Below, in pieces: positions 1 to 8,801 of a stretch of DNA of 27,070 nucleotides. A program made the position numbers and the translations under genes. Under the pieces are notes generated by a model that was given only the letters and a program-made list of their open reading frames with translations, was not told the origin of the DNA and did no database searches. Origin of the DNA: a virus; IMG/VR virus record IMGVR_UViG_3300020183_000382, positions 1 through 27,070 of that record; one strand, given 5' to 3'. The number at the start of each line of letters is the position of its first letter. Positions within the stretch are counted from its first letter, which is position 1.

Positions 1-236
1 CATTTAGTGGATCAATCGAAATGAATTATGATGAGAGTAATGCCCCACAGGAAACTTTATTATCAGGATCATCAATCAGTTTTGTATTATTACCTGAGGG
101 TAATGATTCTGGAGATCAAAAATTTACAGGTACAGGGATTATAACTGGAGTAACAATAGCAAACGCTATGGACGCAATAGTTTCAAGAACTGTTAATTTT
201 CAAGGCACAGGCTCATTAACAATTGGAACTGTCTAA
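1..236 (+). CDS. Major tail tube protein, C-terminal part (cut by window edge)
   Basis: The reading frame is open from base 3 to the stop at 234-236 and has no start inside the window that need be real, so this is the 3' end of a gene beginning before base 1. The visible 77 residues contain GNDSGDQKFTGTGIITGV and FQGTGSLTIGTV, a pattern I associate with tail tube subunits of long-tailed phages: polar beta-strands with a repeated F-x-GTG element. Such proteins polymerise into the tail tube around the tape measure. Position supports this: the tail assembly chaperone and tape measure genes follow at once, as in lambda (V-G-T-H). The family is inferred from pattern plus order; another tail structural protein is the main alternative. 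Confidence 0.7.
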   Translation, partial: FSGSIEMNYDESNAPQETLLSGSSISFVLLPEGNDSGDQKFTGTGIITGVTIANAMDAIVSRTVNFQGTGSLTIGTV

Positions 237-245
237 TTTTAATCT

Positions 246-599
246 ATGTCAGTTATTGACAGAGTAAAAAATCATTTTGAAGGTTTAAAGACTATTAAAA
301 TCGAAGTTCCAGAATGGAAAGATGAACATGGTCAACCAAGTATTTTTTTTAGTGAGCCTTTAACTTTAGAAGAAAAAAATATTATTTTTAAAAAATCAAA
401 TAACTTTCAAGATTTAACTGTCTTAGTTGATCTTTTAATTATGAAGTTGCAAATTAAAAATGATAAGGGTGAATTACAAAAAGCATTTAGCCCTGAAGAT
501 AAATTTGCATTACGAAAAAAAGCTGATTCAAATATTATATCAATTATTGCAAATCAAATTCTTTTAGATACAAATTACGAAGAAGCCCAATCAAAGTAA
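246..599 (+). CDS. Tail assembly chaperone, gpG-like
   Basis: This 117-residue acidic protein lies between the tail tube and tape measure genes, the fixed position of the gpG chaperone in lambda-type tails. It has no signal peptide or membrane segment. The N-terminal third contains VPEWKDEHGQPSIFFSEPLT, typical of these small chaperones, which coat the tape measure and recruit tail tube subunits during assembly. A second open frame follows directly in the -1 register (599-775), the usual gpG/gpGT arrangement. No clear Shine-Dalgarno precedes the ATG at 246. The call rests mainly on gene order and on the -1 extension. Confidence 0.75.
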   Translation: MSVIDRVKNHFEGLKTIKIEVPEWKDEHGQPSIFFSEPLTLEEKNIIFKKSNNFQDLTVLVDLLIMKLQIKNDKGELQKAFSPEDKFALRKKADSNIISIIANQILLDTNYEEAQSK

Positions 600-775
600 A
601 TAGCGATCCTGAAATAAGGTCGCTGTTAGTTGTTGCTGAACGATTACATTTAACAATTCAAGAAGTTTTAGATATGCCAGTTAGCCATTATAATTTATGG
701 TTAGCATACTTGTCAAAAGAACAAGAACAGTATAAAACAAATTTATCATTAGCTGAAGCAAAGAAATTAAAATAA
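599..775 (+). CDS. gpT-like extension of the tail assembly chaperone, in the -1 frame
   Basis: After the chaperone stop at 597-599 an open frame of 58 codons runs to TAA at 773-775 in the -1 register. Its protein has sensible composition (SDPEIRSLLVVAERLHL near the start, HYNLWLAYLSKEQEQY further on) and has no start codon at its beginning; the only in-frame ATG is internal, at 674. That is the hallmark of a gpGT fusion made by programmed -1 frameshifting. The -1 frame is open back to 527, so the shift must occur between 527 and 599. The end of the 0 frame reads TCA AAG TAA, so a single-tRNA slip on A-AAG at the stop is one candidate. The stop overlaps the tape measure start (TAATG). Confidence 0.7.
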   Translation, partial: NSDPEIRSLLVVAERLHLTIQEVLDMPVSHYNLWLAYLSKEQEQYKTNLSLAEAKKLK

Positions 776-2448
776 TGACAGATCAACTTAAAATAGACAT
801 TGTTGCAAAGGATAAATCAGTACAGGCATTTAATAGTCTTCAAAATAACGTTTCTAAAACTAAAAATAGCCTTTTAAATTTAAAAAATATTTTATTAGCA
901 GTTGCAAGTTCGGTAGTTGTTGGAAAATATTTTGAATTAAGTAGTGTATTTGAAAATTTACAAAATAAATTAAGACCAGTTTTAAAATCATCATCAGATT
1001 TAAAAAGTATTCAAAATGAATTATTTAATATTTCTCAAAAAACTAATTCAAGATTTACTGATACAGTAGAAACTTTTAGTTTACTTGCTCGTGAAACAGA
1101 TCATTTATCATTATCAAATAAAGATCTTTTACAATTAACAGAAAATGTAAATAAATTAGTTAGAAGTTCTGGTGTTAGTGCAGATAGAGCAAGTAACGCC
1201 ATATTCCAATTAGCACAGGCTTTTTCTTTAGGCGAATTACAAGCTAATGATTTCAAAATTCAAACAAAAGGTTTACCACGATTATTAGATATATTATCAG
1301 AATCTTTAGGAGTTACTAAAGAACAACTAAAAGAAATGTCTAAACAAGGCAAAATTACTGGTGAGATACTTTTACAAACTATATTGGGAAATACTGAAGC
1401 AATTAATCTATTAAATACTCAAGTAGAAGGAACATTATTGGAAGCAATTTCAAATATGAATAATAGTTTTTTAAATTTAGTTGGAAATATTAATGAAGTT
1501 ACTGGTGCAACTGGATTTTTAAAAAAAGAAATAAACGGTTTATCAAAAGCATTAGATGAAATGTCAAAAAAAGAAAATTTACCAATTACTACCTTTGAGT
1601 TATTTGGTGGTGTGAGAAATCCAATAATAGCTACATTAATGGCTTCACTAACAAAACAAAAAATAGATGCCAACACAAGATTAAAAATTTTAGAAAATCA
1701 TTTAAAGCGTAATCAAGAAATTAACAATCAAATTAATAAAATAACAAATAATATAAAAGATAACGAAAAAAAAATAGGAGCCTTTCAACCTAATAGATTA
1801 TTTCAATTACATCTTAATGAAGATATAAAAGTAATGAAAGCACTTCACATTGAAATTCTTGAAAAACTTAAATTACAAAATAAAGAATATTCTTTATCAA
1901 ATGAAATATTTAATTTAATAAATCTATCTGTTAGTTCTTTTTCTCGTAAATTTGCTGAAGCAGTAGTTTTAGGAAGAAGTTTAAATATTTCATTTAAAGA
2001 ATTTGCTCAAAGTATTATGGTAGATGTTTTAGCTAAAATGATTGAACGATTAGCATTGTTATCTATTGAAAAAATTTTAACAAAAGATTCAACTGATAAT
2101 GAAATCAAAAAATTAGATATAATTAAAGAACAAAATTCTCAACTTAAAAAACAATTATTATTTAAAACAGCATCAAGTTTTTTTCCTTTTAAAGCAAGTG
2201 GTGGAGCAGTTGGTGCGAATAAACCAGTAATTGTTGGAGAACGGGGTGCTGAATTATTTATTCCAAATAGCCCTGGTCAAATCACCCAATCTGCAAGAGG
2301 TTTAAATACTGGATCAACAAATATAAATTTTAACATTACTACAAATGATGCTAGTGGGTTTGAAGAACTTTTAATAAGATCAAGAGGCACAATTACTCAG
2401 TTAATAAATAATGCTGTAAATGAACGAGGAGTTAAAAATTTAATATAA
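775..2448 (+). CDS. Tail tape measure protein
   Basis: This 557-residue protein is the longest gene directly after the chaperones. The N-terminal 200 residues match the tape measure N-terminal domain in pattern: a hydrophobic stretch around residues 35-55, then SSGVSADRASNAIFQLAQAF and LQANDFKIQTKGLPRLLDIL around residues 130-175. The middle is helical and rich in K, N and Q. The C-terminus has the SGGAVGANKPVIVGERG element (about 476-492) often found at the end of these proteins. It sets tail length and passes into the cell at infection; at about 0.15 nm per residue it predicts a tail of roughly 80 nm, short for the type. ATG overlaps the preceding stop, indicating translational coupling. 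Confidence 0.9.
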   Translation: MTDQLKIDIVAKDKSVQAFNSLQNNVSKTKNSLLNLKNILLAVASSVVVGKYFELSSVFENLQNKLRPVLKSSSDLKSIQNELFNISQKTNSRFTDTVETFSLLARETDHLSLSNKDLLQLTENVNKLVRSSGVSADRASNAIFQLAQAFSLGELQANDFKIQTKGLPRLLDILSESLGVTKEQLKEMSKQGKITGEILLQTILGNTEAINLLNTQVEGTLLEAISNMNNSFLNLVGNINEVTGATGFLKKEINGLSKALDEMSKKENLPITTFELFGGVRNPIIATLMASLTKQKIDANTRLKILENHLKRNQEINNQINKITNNIKDNEKKIGAFQPNRLFQLHLNEDIKVMKALHIEILEKLKLQNKEYSLSNEIFNLINLSVSSFSRKFAEAVVLGRSLNISFKEFAQSIMVDVLAKMIERLALLSIEKILTKDSTDNEIKKLDIIKEQNSQLKKQLLFKTASSFFPFKASGGAVGANKPVIVGERGAELFIPNSPGQITQSARGLNTGSTNINFNITTNDASGFEELLIRSRGTITQLINNAVNERGVKNLI

Positions 2449-3069
2449 ATGTCAGGTACATTCCCTATAGCATCTGCAAAATTTTCTACTTTAGGAATTA
2501 AATCTTTACAAACAACTATTATTTCTAAATCATTATCAGGAAAAAAATTAGCTAGACAAATTGATAATCAAAGATGGATTTTTACTGTTAAAATTATAAC
2601 AGGAACTCGATCTTCAATTTATGGAGAATTAATTGCATTTATTTTGAAGCAAAGATCAGGTAAAGAAAATTTTACCATCACACCACCAGAAATTAAAGAT
2701 GCACGAGGACATGAGACTGGTACAATTTTAGTCAATGGTTCTCATAGTGTTGGTGATACTACTATTGACATAGATGGACACCACAATAATAGTCCAAATG
2801 CTTTTCGTTCTGGAGATTTTATTAAATTTGCTTCTCATTCTAAAGTTTATATGATTATCAATGATGTAAACCCAGTTTCTAATGCTTCAACAATTACAAT
2901 TGAACCGCCATTAATCTCTGCTTTGACAGATAATTCAATAGTTACTTATGATGATGTCCCTTTTAATGTTCATTTGACTACTGATCTTCAAGAATTTGGT
3001 GCAGCAAATCTTACTAGTGATGGAAAACTTTTATTCGAGTATCAATTTGACGTAGAAGAATCTCTATAA
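2449..3069 (+). CDS. Minor tail protein (distal tail region)
   Basis: This 206-residue protein follows the tape measure immediately, where lambda gpM or a distal tail protein would sit. The N-terminal 80 residues (QRWIFTVKIITGTRSSIYGE, then FILKQRSGKENFTITPPE) resemble the beta-rich ring domain of distal tail subunits. A middle insertion (about 92-165: GTILVNGSHSVGDTTIDIDG, FRSGDFIKFASHSKVYMI) looks like the beta-barrel insertion seen in many such proteins, and a final strand region closes the fold. It probably forms the ring joining tail tube to tail hub. The identification is by position and fold-like pattern, not by a diagnostic motif. Confidence 0.65.
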   Translation: MSGTFPIASAKFSTLGIKSLQTTIISKSLSGKKLARQIDNQRWIFTVKIITGTRSSIYGELIAFILKQRSGKENFTITPPEIKDARGHETGTILVNGSHSVGDTTIDIDGHHNNSPNAFRSGDFIKFASHSKVYMIINDVNPVSNASTITIEPPLISALTDNSIVTYDDVPFNVHLTTDLQEFGAANLTSDGKLLFEYQFDVEESL

Positions 3070-3278
3070 TGTCTAAATATTTAATTAGGCATTGGATTAG
3101 TGCAGATTTTATTGCTGAAAAAATAGTTGATGAATCAGAGATTGAATTTGAAAAAAATAATTTAAAATATAATTCAATACCTGATGGAACTTTTAGTTTT
3201 ACTATGGTAAAACAATCTAATTCAATAAATAGATCAACTTACGAATTATATGACACGAACATTAGAGACAGCAGTTAA
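3069..3278 (+). CDS. Small tail-module protein of unknown function
   Basis: A 69-residue protein whose ATG shares one base with the previous stop (TAATG) and whose last 29 bases overlap the next gene in another frame. No recognised domain, signal peptide or membrane segment. The composition is polar with many N, S, K and E residues, with RHWISADFIAEKIV near the start. The coupling on both sides shows it is translated as part of the tail tip block. It could be an assembly factor or a small tip component comparable in position to lambda gpL or gpK, but nothing in its sequence proves that. Confidence 0.6.
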   Translation: MSKYLIRHWISADFIAEKIVDESEIEFEKNNLKYNSIPDGTFSFTMVKQSNSINRSTYELYDTNIRDSS

Positions 3279-3816
3279 AAATGAACTCAGCAGTAATAAT
3301 ATTAGACCAGTTCATTTAATTTCATTAAATTTTTCTACTCCTGTTCACATAACCGATAATTCATTTGAATTGACCAGTAGTGTTTCTGGAACTTCAAGAA
3401 CTTATTCGGCTAGTAGTTTTATTCTAGGATTTTCAGAGTTTGTTGAACAAACAGATTTAAGTAAATCATCTTTAATAATTTCTTTATCTGGTGCTAATCA
3501 AACATTTATATCCTTATGTTTATCAGAGAATGTAACAAATATTAACGTTGATATTTATAGGGCTTTTTTAAATTCAAGTAATAGCATCATAAATAATCCT
3601 TTTTTATTATATAACGGTAAAATTGAAAGTTTTTCAATCGAAGAAAAAGAAACGTCATCTGTGGTAAATTTAAGTGTAGTAAGTCATTGGGCAGATTTTG
3701 AAAAAAAAAATGGTCGAAAGACCAATCCGACTTCTCAAAAACGTTTTTTTATAAATGATCTTGGTATGGATTTTGCTTCTCAAAATGTTTTAAATATTAA
3801 ATGGGGTAGAAATTAA
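3250..3816 (+). CDS. Minor tail protein, gpL/DUF2163-like
   Basis: This 188-residue protein lies directly upstream of the gpJ-like hub gene. The pattern fits tail tip proteins of the DUF2163/gpL type: an N-terminal RPVHLISLNFSTPVHITDN strand pair, a central SLSGANQTFISLCLSENV segment, then FLLYNGKIESFSIEEKETSS and SVVSHWADFEKKNGRKTN, and a WG near the C-terminus where relatives also end. In lambda-like tails this protein helps assemble the tip around the hub. No metal or catalytic motif is seen. ATG at 3250 gives a 29-base overlap with the preceding gene; the C-terminus is coupled to the hub gene by TAATG at 3814-3818. Confidence 0.6.
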   Translation: MTRTLETAVKNELSSNNIRPVHLISLNFSTPVHITDNSFELTSSVSGTSRTYSASSFILGFSEFVEQTDLSKSSLIISLSGANQTFISLCLSENVTNINVDIYRAFLNSSNSIINNPFLLYNGKIESFSIEEKETSSVVNLSVVSHWADFEKKNGRKTNPTSQKRFFINDLGMDFASQNVLNIKWGRN

Positions 3817-6674
3817 TGGGATTATTTAAAGGTTTAAGTCTAATAACTAAAGCAATAGGCTTCGTTAAAAATTTAAGTCCTATTTCCACTCTTGCCACAA
3901 CTTTATTTATATCTTGGGCTTTAAGACCAAAAGTAAAAGAACTTCCTGAATTTGGTAGCAATTCATTTGATAACTTTGAAAAAGGTTTACTTTTAAATAA
4001 GGAATCAAATGATGCCAATATTCCAATTATTTATGGCGAAAGGTTATGTGGTGGAATAAGAGTATTTATGGAAACCAGTTCAGATAATACTTATCTTTAT
4101 ATGGCGATTGTAATGGCAGAGGGTGAAATTTCTAATATTACTGAAATTAGAGTTAATGATAATGTTGTTACTTTTTCTGGTGCATTATCAGACAATGTTC
4201 AAAGAACTGTGTCAAGTTCAGATACAAATTTTTATAAAAATTCTACATCTCTAATTACTGTTGAACCTCATTATGGAACTGATGGACAAAGTACATCATC
4301 ACTTCTTGATGAATTAAGTTCTTGGGGTTCAAATCATAAACTTTCAGGTTTATGTTATTTAGCATTAAAATTTACATGGAATCAAGATGCTTTTACTGGA
4401 ATACCAAATGTTCAGGCGATCATTCAAGGTAAAAAAGTAGTTGCTTATGACAGTAATTTAAATTCTTTATCAGCAGCATTTAGTAAAAATCCTGCATGGT
4501 GTTTATTAGATTACTTAACAAACAGTAGATATGGAAAAGGTTTATTAGCTACAGAAATAAATAAACAAAGTTTTTATAATGCAAGTTTAGTTTGCGAAAC
4601 ACAAGTACAACCTTATGCTAGTGCTTCAAATATAAATATTTTTGATTGTAATTTTGCAGTTGATACTTCAAATACTATTTTAGAAAATGTAAAAGAATTT
4701 TTAAAAGGTTGTCGTGGTTATCTTCCATATTCTCAAGGACAATACAGTTTAATTATTGAAACAATTGGTAATTCTGTGATGAGTTTTAATGAAGATGATA
4801 TTGTGGGCGGATATTCTTTATCAATACCAAATAAAACTGAAAAGTATAATCGAGTCATAGCTTCTTTTATTAATCCAGATCGAAATTACCAAACAGATGA
4901 GGTGCAATTTCCCCCAGTTGATGATTCAGGATTAAGTGCATCTGACCAACACGCAACAATGAAAGCTGAAGATGGTGGAATTTTACTTGAAGGACGATTC
5001 GAATTTGGGAGTATAACTTCTCCTTATCAAGCTGAGGAGATGGCAGAAGTGATATTAAGAAGAAGTAGAGCAGCACTAAACCTAGGTTTGACAGTTTCAT
5101 TTAAAGCGTATGAATTAACTATTGGAGATATTGTTTCTGTTAGTTTAAATTCTTTAGGTTTTGTTTCAAAAAACTTTAGAGTGATTGGAATTACATACAA
5201 CAACGATTATTCAATCTCATTATCTCTCGTGGAATACCAAGCCTCTCATTACACTTGGGCATCAAAATTAGAACAAAGTTCAACTCCTGCCACAAATTTA
5301 CCAAATCCATTCTCGGTATCTGCACCAGCTTCAGTTACTTTAGATGACCAACTTATCGCATACAATGATGGAACTGTTATCGTTGCTCTGGATATTGAAA
5401 TAGGTGCTTCCCCTGATAGCTTTGTAGACTATTATCAAGTTGAATATAAAAAATCTGATGAAACAGATTTTAAAGTACACTCTACTGGTAAAGGATTATT
5501 TCAAAGAGTATTAAATGTTATAGATCAAGAAATCTACAATGTAAGAGTTAAAGCTGTAAATACTTTAGGAGTATCTTCTTCTTATACTTCTGCTTCAAGA
5601 ACAATTGTTGGTGCTATTGCACCACCTTCTGATGTTGAAGATTTTGCTTGTAACATTATTGGACAAGACGCACATTTAAGTTGGGAAGCTGTACCAGATT
5701 TAGATTTGGCTTATTACTCTATTAGATACTCAACACTTACTACTGGTGCTGATTGGCAAAACTCAGTTGCTCTTGTAGAAAAAATAGCAAGACCTGCAAC
5801 TTCAGTTACAGTTCCAGCTAGAGTAGGTTCTTACCTGATAAAAGCAATAGACAAATTAGGAAACTTTTCTTCTAATGAAGCTATCATTTCAACAACAGTT
5901 ACTTCTATTGGAAACTTTAATGCTGTTGCAACACAAACTGAATCTCCTACATTTTCAGGAACAAAAACTAATACAGTAGTATTAGATAATACATTACGAT
6001 TAGATTCATCTGAACTTTTTGATAGTGCTTCAGGAAATTTTGATTCTGCTACTGGTTTGTTTGATTCTGGTGTTACATCTGCCGATTTATATGCTGAAGG
6101 TTCTTATTTATTTTCATCTCCAATTGATATTGGTGCTACTTATACAGCTAGAGTAACTGCTTCTATAACTCAAACAGCAGATAATCTTGATGACTTATTT
6201 GACAGTAGAACTGGAGACTTTGATGATGCTTCTTCTAACTTTGATGGAGATACACCAGCTAACTGTAATGCTCATATTGAGATAGCTACTTCTGATGATG
6301 ATATAACTTATACTGAATTTAGAAATTTTGTAATTGGAAATTATCGTGCAAGATATTTTAAATTCAAAGTAGTTATGACATCTTCTGATTTATCTTCAAC
6401 TCCAGTTATTTCAGCTTTATCAGTTATAATTGATATGGAAGATAGAATATTTAGTGGAAACGATATTGTATCAGGAACTGGAACATACACAGTAACATTT
6501 ACAAATCCATTTTATTCTGCTAATTATGCTGTTGGTATTACTGCACAAGGTTTAGCAACTGGCGATTATTACTTATTAACTTCTAAAACAATTAATGGTT
6601 TTAATATTGCTTTTAAAAATAGTAGCAACTCAGGTGTTAGTAAAACTTTTGATTACCTTGCAAAAGGTTATTGA
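3816..6674 (+). CDS. Tail hub / host-specificity protein, gpJ-like
   Basis: A 952-residue protein at the end of the tail tip block. The N-terminus has a hydrophobic segment (about 18-36) followed by IPIIYGERLCGGIRVF, the start pattern of gpJ/central tail hub proteins. Residues about 200-480 contain NPAWCLLDYLTNSRYGKGL and KTEKYNRVIASFINPDRNYQ, characteristic of the hub domains. From about residue 510 to 695 two fibronectin-III-like modules are visible (YYQVEYKKSDETDF with RVKAVNTLGVSSSY; AYYSIRYSTLTTGADW). The C-terminal third carries two short blocks of 7-residue Phe-Asp repeats (F at 735, 742, 749 and 795, 802, 809) and a beta-rich end likely to face the host. It caps the tail and takes part in receptor binding. 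Confidence 0.85.
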   Translation: MGLFKGLSLITKAIGFVKNLSPISTLATTLFISWALRPKVKELPEFGSNSFDNFEKGLLLNKESNDANIPIIYGERLCGGIRVFMETSSDNTYLYMAIVMAEGEISNITEIRVNDNVVTFSGALSDNVQRTVSSSDTNFYKNSTSLITVEPHYGTDGQSTSSLLDELSSWGSNHKLSGLCYLALKFTWNQDAFTGIPNVQAIIQGKKVVAYDSNLNSLSAAFSKNPAWCLLDYLTNSRYGKGLLATEINKQSFYNASLVCETQVQPYASASNINIFDCNFAVDTSNTILENVKEFLKGCRGYLPYSQGQYSLIIETIGNSVMSFNEDDIVGGYSLSIPNKTEKYNRVIASFINPDRNYQTDEVQFPPVDDSGLSASDQHATMKAEDGGILLEGRFEFGSITSPYQAEEMAEVILRRSRAALNLGLTVSFKAYELTIGDIVSVSLNSLGFVSKNFRVIGITYNNDYSISLSLVEYQASHYTWASKLEQSSTPATNLPNPFSVSAPASVTLDDQLIAYNDGTVIVALDIEIGASPDSFVDYYQVEYKKSDETDFKVHSTGKGLFQRVLNVIDQEIYNVRVKAVNTLGVSSSYTSASRTIVGAIAPPSDVEDFACNIIGQDAHLSWEAVPDLDLAYYSIRYSTLTTGADWQNSVALVEKIARPATSVTVPARVGSYLIKAIDKLGNFSSNEAIISTTVTSIGNFNAVATQTESPTFSGTKTNTVVLDNTLRLDSSELFDSASGNFDSATGLFDSGVTSADLYAEGSYLFSSPIDIGATYTARVTASITQTADNLDDLFDSRTGDFDDASSNFDGDTPANCNAHIEIATSDDDITYTEFRNFVIGNYRARYFKFKVVMTSSDLSSTPVISALSVIIDMEDRIFSGNDIVSGTGTYTVTFTNPFYSANYAVGITAQGLATGDYYLLTSKTINGFNIAFKNSSNSGVSKTFDYLAKGY

Positions 6675-6693
6675 TTAATATATTATATAAATT

Positions 6694-8394
6694 ATGGCAC
6701 AACACGATTTTGTTATAAATAATCAGGGATTTCCTGCTTTTAGAAGCGACCTCAATGATTTTTTAAGTGCTGTTAAAACTACTCATTCAGGTACATCAAG
6801 ACCAAGCGGTGCGGCAGCTGGTACAATTTGGCTAGATACTACATCTGCAACTTCCCCTACTTTAAAGTATTATGATGGTGCTGATGACATATCTTTAGCT
6901 ACACTTGACCATAGTGCTAATACAGTAAACTGGTTAGACTCAACAGTATCAATTACTGGTCTATCAACTACTGCAACTGGCACAGTTTTAACACTTTCAG
7001 ATTCAGCTTCTACATCAACAGTAAATTTAATTTTAGATAATCAAAAAGAAGTTCGCTTTAGAGAGACAACAGCTAATGGAACTAACTATGTAGCATTAAA
7101 AGCACCAACTTCATTATCTACTGACACAACATTTATTTTACCAAGTGCTGATGGAACAAATGGACAAAGTCTTGTTACTAATGGCTCTGGTGTATTATCA
7201 TTTGCATCAACATCAGCAGATGGAACAGTAGATTGGGACACAACTGTTAAAACAACAGGATTTACTGCAACTGCGAATAAAGGATTTTTCTGTAATACAA
7301 CTTCATCTGCATTTACAGTTACATTACCAGCTTCACCTACTGCTGGAGATGAAATTGTAATTGTAGATTATGCAGGAACTTTTGCTACCAATAATATTAC
7401 ACTAGGTGCTAATGGAAATAAAATTGAAAGTGGAACATTAAATAAAAAACTCACAACAAATAGAGAAGCTACAAGAATAGTTTATATTGATAATACACAA
7501 GGTTGGATTTCTTATTCTGGTGCTAATGAAGGTTCACAAAATATTGACCCAATTACTTATTCAGTAGATTTTTTAGTAGTAGCTGGAGGTGGAGGTGGAG
7601 GTGGAGGAACAAAAGCTCATAATGGTGGTGGTGGTGCTGGAGGTTTTAGAACTTCTACTCAAACAGTTACTGCTGGAACAGTAATTACTGTAACAGTAGG
7701 AGATGGTGGTGCAGGTGGTACTTCAATTAATGGTACTCAAGGAAGTAGTAGCTCAATATCAGGAACAGGTTTAACAACAATAACTTCTGCTGGAGGAGGG
7801 TATGGTGCTGGAGATACTAGACCAAGTTCTCCTGGTGGTGCTGGTGGTTCTGGTGGTGGAGGTTCATTTTTTGATGCTCCAGGTTCAAGTCCAGGAGGAG
7901 CTGGTAACACTCCAAGCACATCACCAAGTCAAGGAAATAATGGTGGTACGGGTACAAGTGGTGGAAATGCTCCAAATTTTGGACAAGGTGGAGGAGGTGG
8001 TGCAGGAGGTGTAGGTGGTAATGGTACATCTACAGCTGGTGGTAATGGTGGTAATGGTTCAGCTTCTTCAATAACTGGTTCGTCAGTAACTTATGCTGGA
8101 GGGGGTGGATCAAACAGTTATGATGGAGGAACAGCTGGAACTGGAGGTACAGGAGGAGGTGGTAATGGTTCAAATGTAATTGGTACATCTGGTTCATCTG
8201 GAACAGTAAACAAAGGTGGTGGAGGTGGTGGTGGTTCAACCCCAGGTAATGGTGGTGCAGGTGGAAAAGGAGTTGTTATATTGAGTGTACCAACTGCTTC
8301 ATACTCTGGAACTACAAGTGGTTCACCAACAGTTACAACATCAGGTAGTAATACAATTTTACAATTTAATGGTTCAGGGAGTTACACAGCATAA
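6694..8394 (+). CDS. Tail fibre / receptor-binding protein with glycine-rich C-terminal domain
   Basis: A 566-residue protein. Residues 1-90 form an N-terminal module (ALNDF-like attachment region, then GAAAGTIWLDTTSATSPTLK), which I recognise from tail fibres of marine phages and which probably attaches the fibre to the virion. Residues about 100-285 are beta-rich, with ADGTNGQSLVTNGSGVLSF and a single trimer-like TNGSGVL element. From about residue 295 (VDFLVVAGGG) to about 530 the chain is dominated by Gly with N, S and T, the glycine-rich tail fibre domain thought to make polyglycine layers presenting variable receptor-binding loops. No Shine-Dalgarno is visible and the gap to the hub gene is 19 bases. 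Binding specificity cannot be deduced. Confidence 0.8.
   Translation: MAQHDFVINNQGFPAFRSDLNDFLSAVKTTHSGTSRPSGAAAGTIWLDTTSATSPTLKYYDGADDISLATLDHSANTVNWLDSTVSITGLSTTATGTVLTLSDSASTSTVNLILDNQKEVRFRETTANGTNYVALKAPTSLSTDTTFILPSADGTNGQSLVTNGSGVLSFASTSADGTVDWDTTVKTTGFTATANKGFFCNTTSSAFTVTLPASPTAGDEIVIVDYAGTFATNNITLGANGNKIESGTLNKKLTTNREATRIVYIDNTQGWISYSGANEGSQNIDPITYSVDFLVVAGGGGGGGGTKAHNGGGGAGGFRTSTQTVTAGTVITVTVGDGGAGGTSINGTQGSSSSISGTGLTTITSAGGGYGAGDTRPSSPGGAGGSGGGGSFFDAPGSSPGGAGNTPSTSPSQGNNGGTGTSGGNAPNFGQGGGGGAGGVGGNGTSTAGGNGGNGSASSITGSSVTYAGGGGSNSYDGGTAGTGGTGGGGNGSNVIGTSGSSGTVNKGGGGGGGSTPGNGGAGGKGVVILSVPTASYSGTTSGSPTVTTSGSNTILQFNGSGSYTA
7585..7608 (+). repeat. Perfect GGAGGT hexamer repeat in the tail fibre gene
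   Basis: Three exact GGAGGT units followed by GGAGGA encode an uninterrupted Gly run. Many further GGT and GGA codon runs follow up to about 8270. The repeat is explained by the protein but is a natural site for polymerase slippage in steps of 3 or 6 bases, which would lengthen or shorten glycine stretches without losing frame. Confidence 0.8.
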
Positions 8395-8783
8395 TGGCTA
8401 GTTTTGCAAAAATAGGTTTAAACAATAAAGTGATTGAGGTTCAATCAGTAGTAAATGAAGTTTTACATGACAGTAATGGAGTAGAACAAGAAAATATTGG
8501 AATAGATTTTCTAACTAAATTAACTGGCTGGGCTATCTGGAAACAAACATCTTATAATACTCATGGTGGAGTACATGATAATGGTGGAACACCCTTAAGA
8601 AAAAATCACGCAGGAATAGGTTATACTTATGATGAAGATAGAGATGCTTTTATTCCTAAAAAACCTTACAATAGTTGGATATTAAATGAGAATACTTGTT
8701 TATGGGAATCTCCAATACCTTATCCACAGGATAACAATAAATATAGTTGGAACGAACAAAATCAATCTTGGGATTTAGTATAA
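8394..8783 (+). CDS. Conserved marine-phage protein of unknown function
   Basis: A 129-residue Trp-, Tyr- and Asn-rich protein coupled to the tail fibre gene by TAATG at 8392-8396. It has the order FAKIGLNNKVIEV, GWAIWKQTSYNTHGG, KNHAGIGYTYDEDRDAF, PYNSWILNENTCLWE, PIPYPQDNNKYSWNE. I recognise this order from small proteins encoded near tail fibre genes of cyanophages and pelagiphages; their role is not established. The repeated W-x-x-x-x-x-W elements suggest a compact beta fold, perhaps a virion decoration or fibre accessory. No transmembrane segment, signal peptide or catalytic motif is visible. Confidence 0.7.
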   Translation: MASFAKIGLNNKVIEVQSVVNEVLHDSNGVEQENIGIDFLTKLTGWAIWKQTSYNTHGGVHDNGGTPLRKNHAGIGYTYDEDRDAFIPKKPYNSWILNENTCLWESPIPYPQDNNKYSWNEQNQSWDLV

Positions 8784-8801
8784 TAAAAACTACGAAGTAT
8801 A

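Noticed and set aside
515-521. A7 heptamer in the chaperone gene as the frameshift site
   Set aside because: It is in the right register, but the -1 frame meets TGA at 524-526 immediately afterwards, so it cannot produce the extension.
1419-1676. Leftward 85-codon frame inside the tape measure gene
   Set aside because: It lies wholly antisense to a convincing gene, lacks a ribosome-binding site and shows no domain.
7737-8239. Open frames on both strands across the glycine-rich tail fibre region (His/Leu-rich or Val/Leu-rich products)
   Set aside because: They are by-products of repeated GGT/GGA codons in the real frame, with extreme low-complexity composition and no starts in sensible places.
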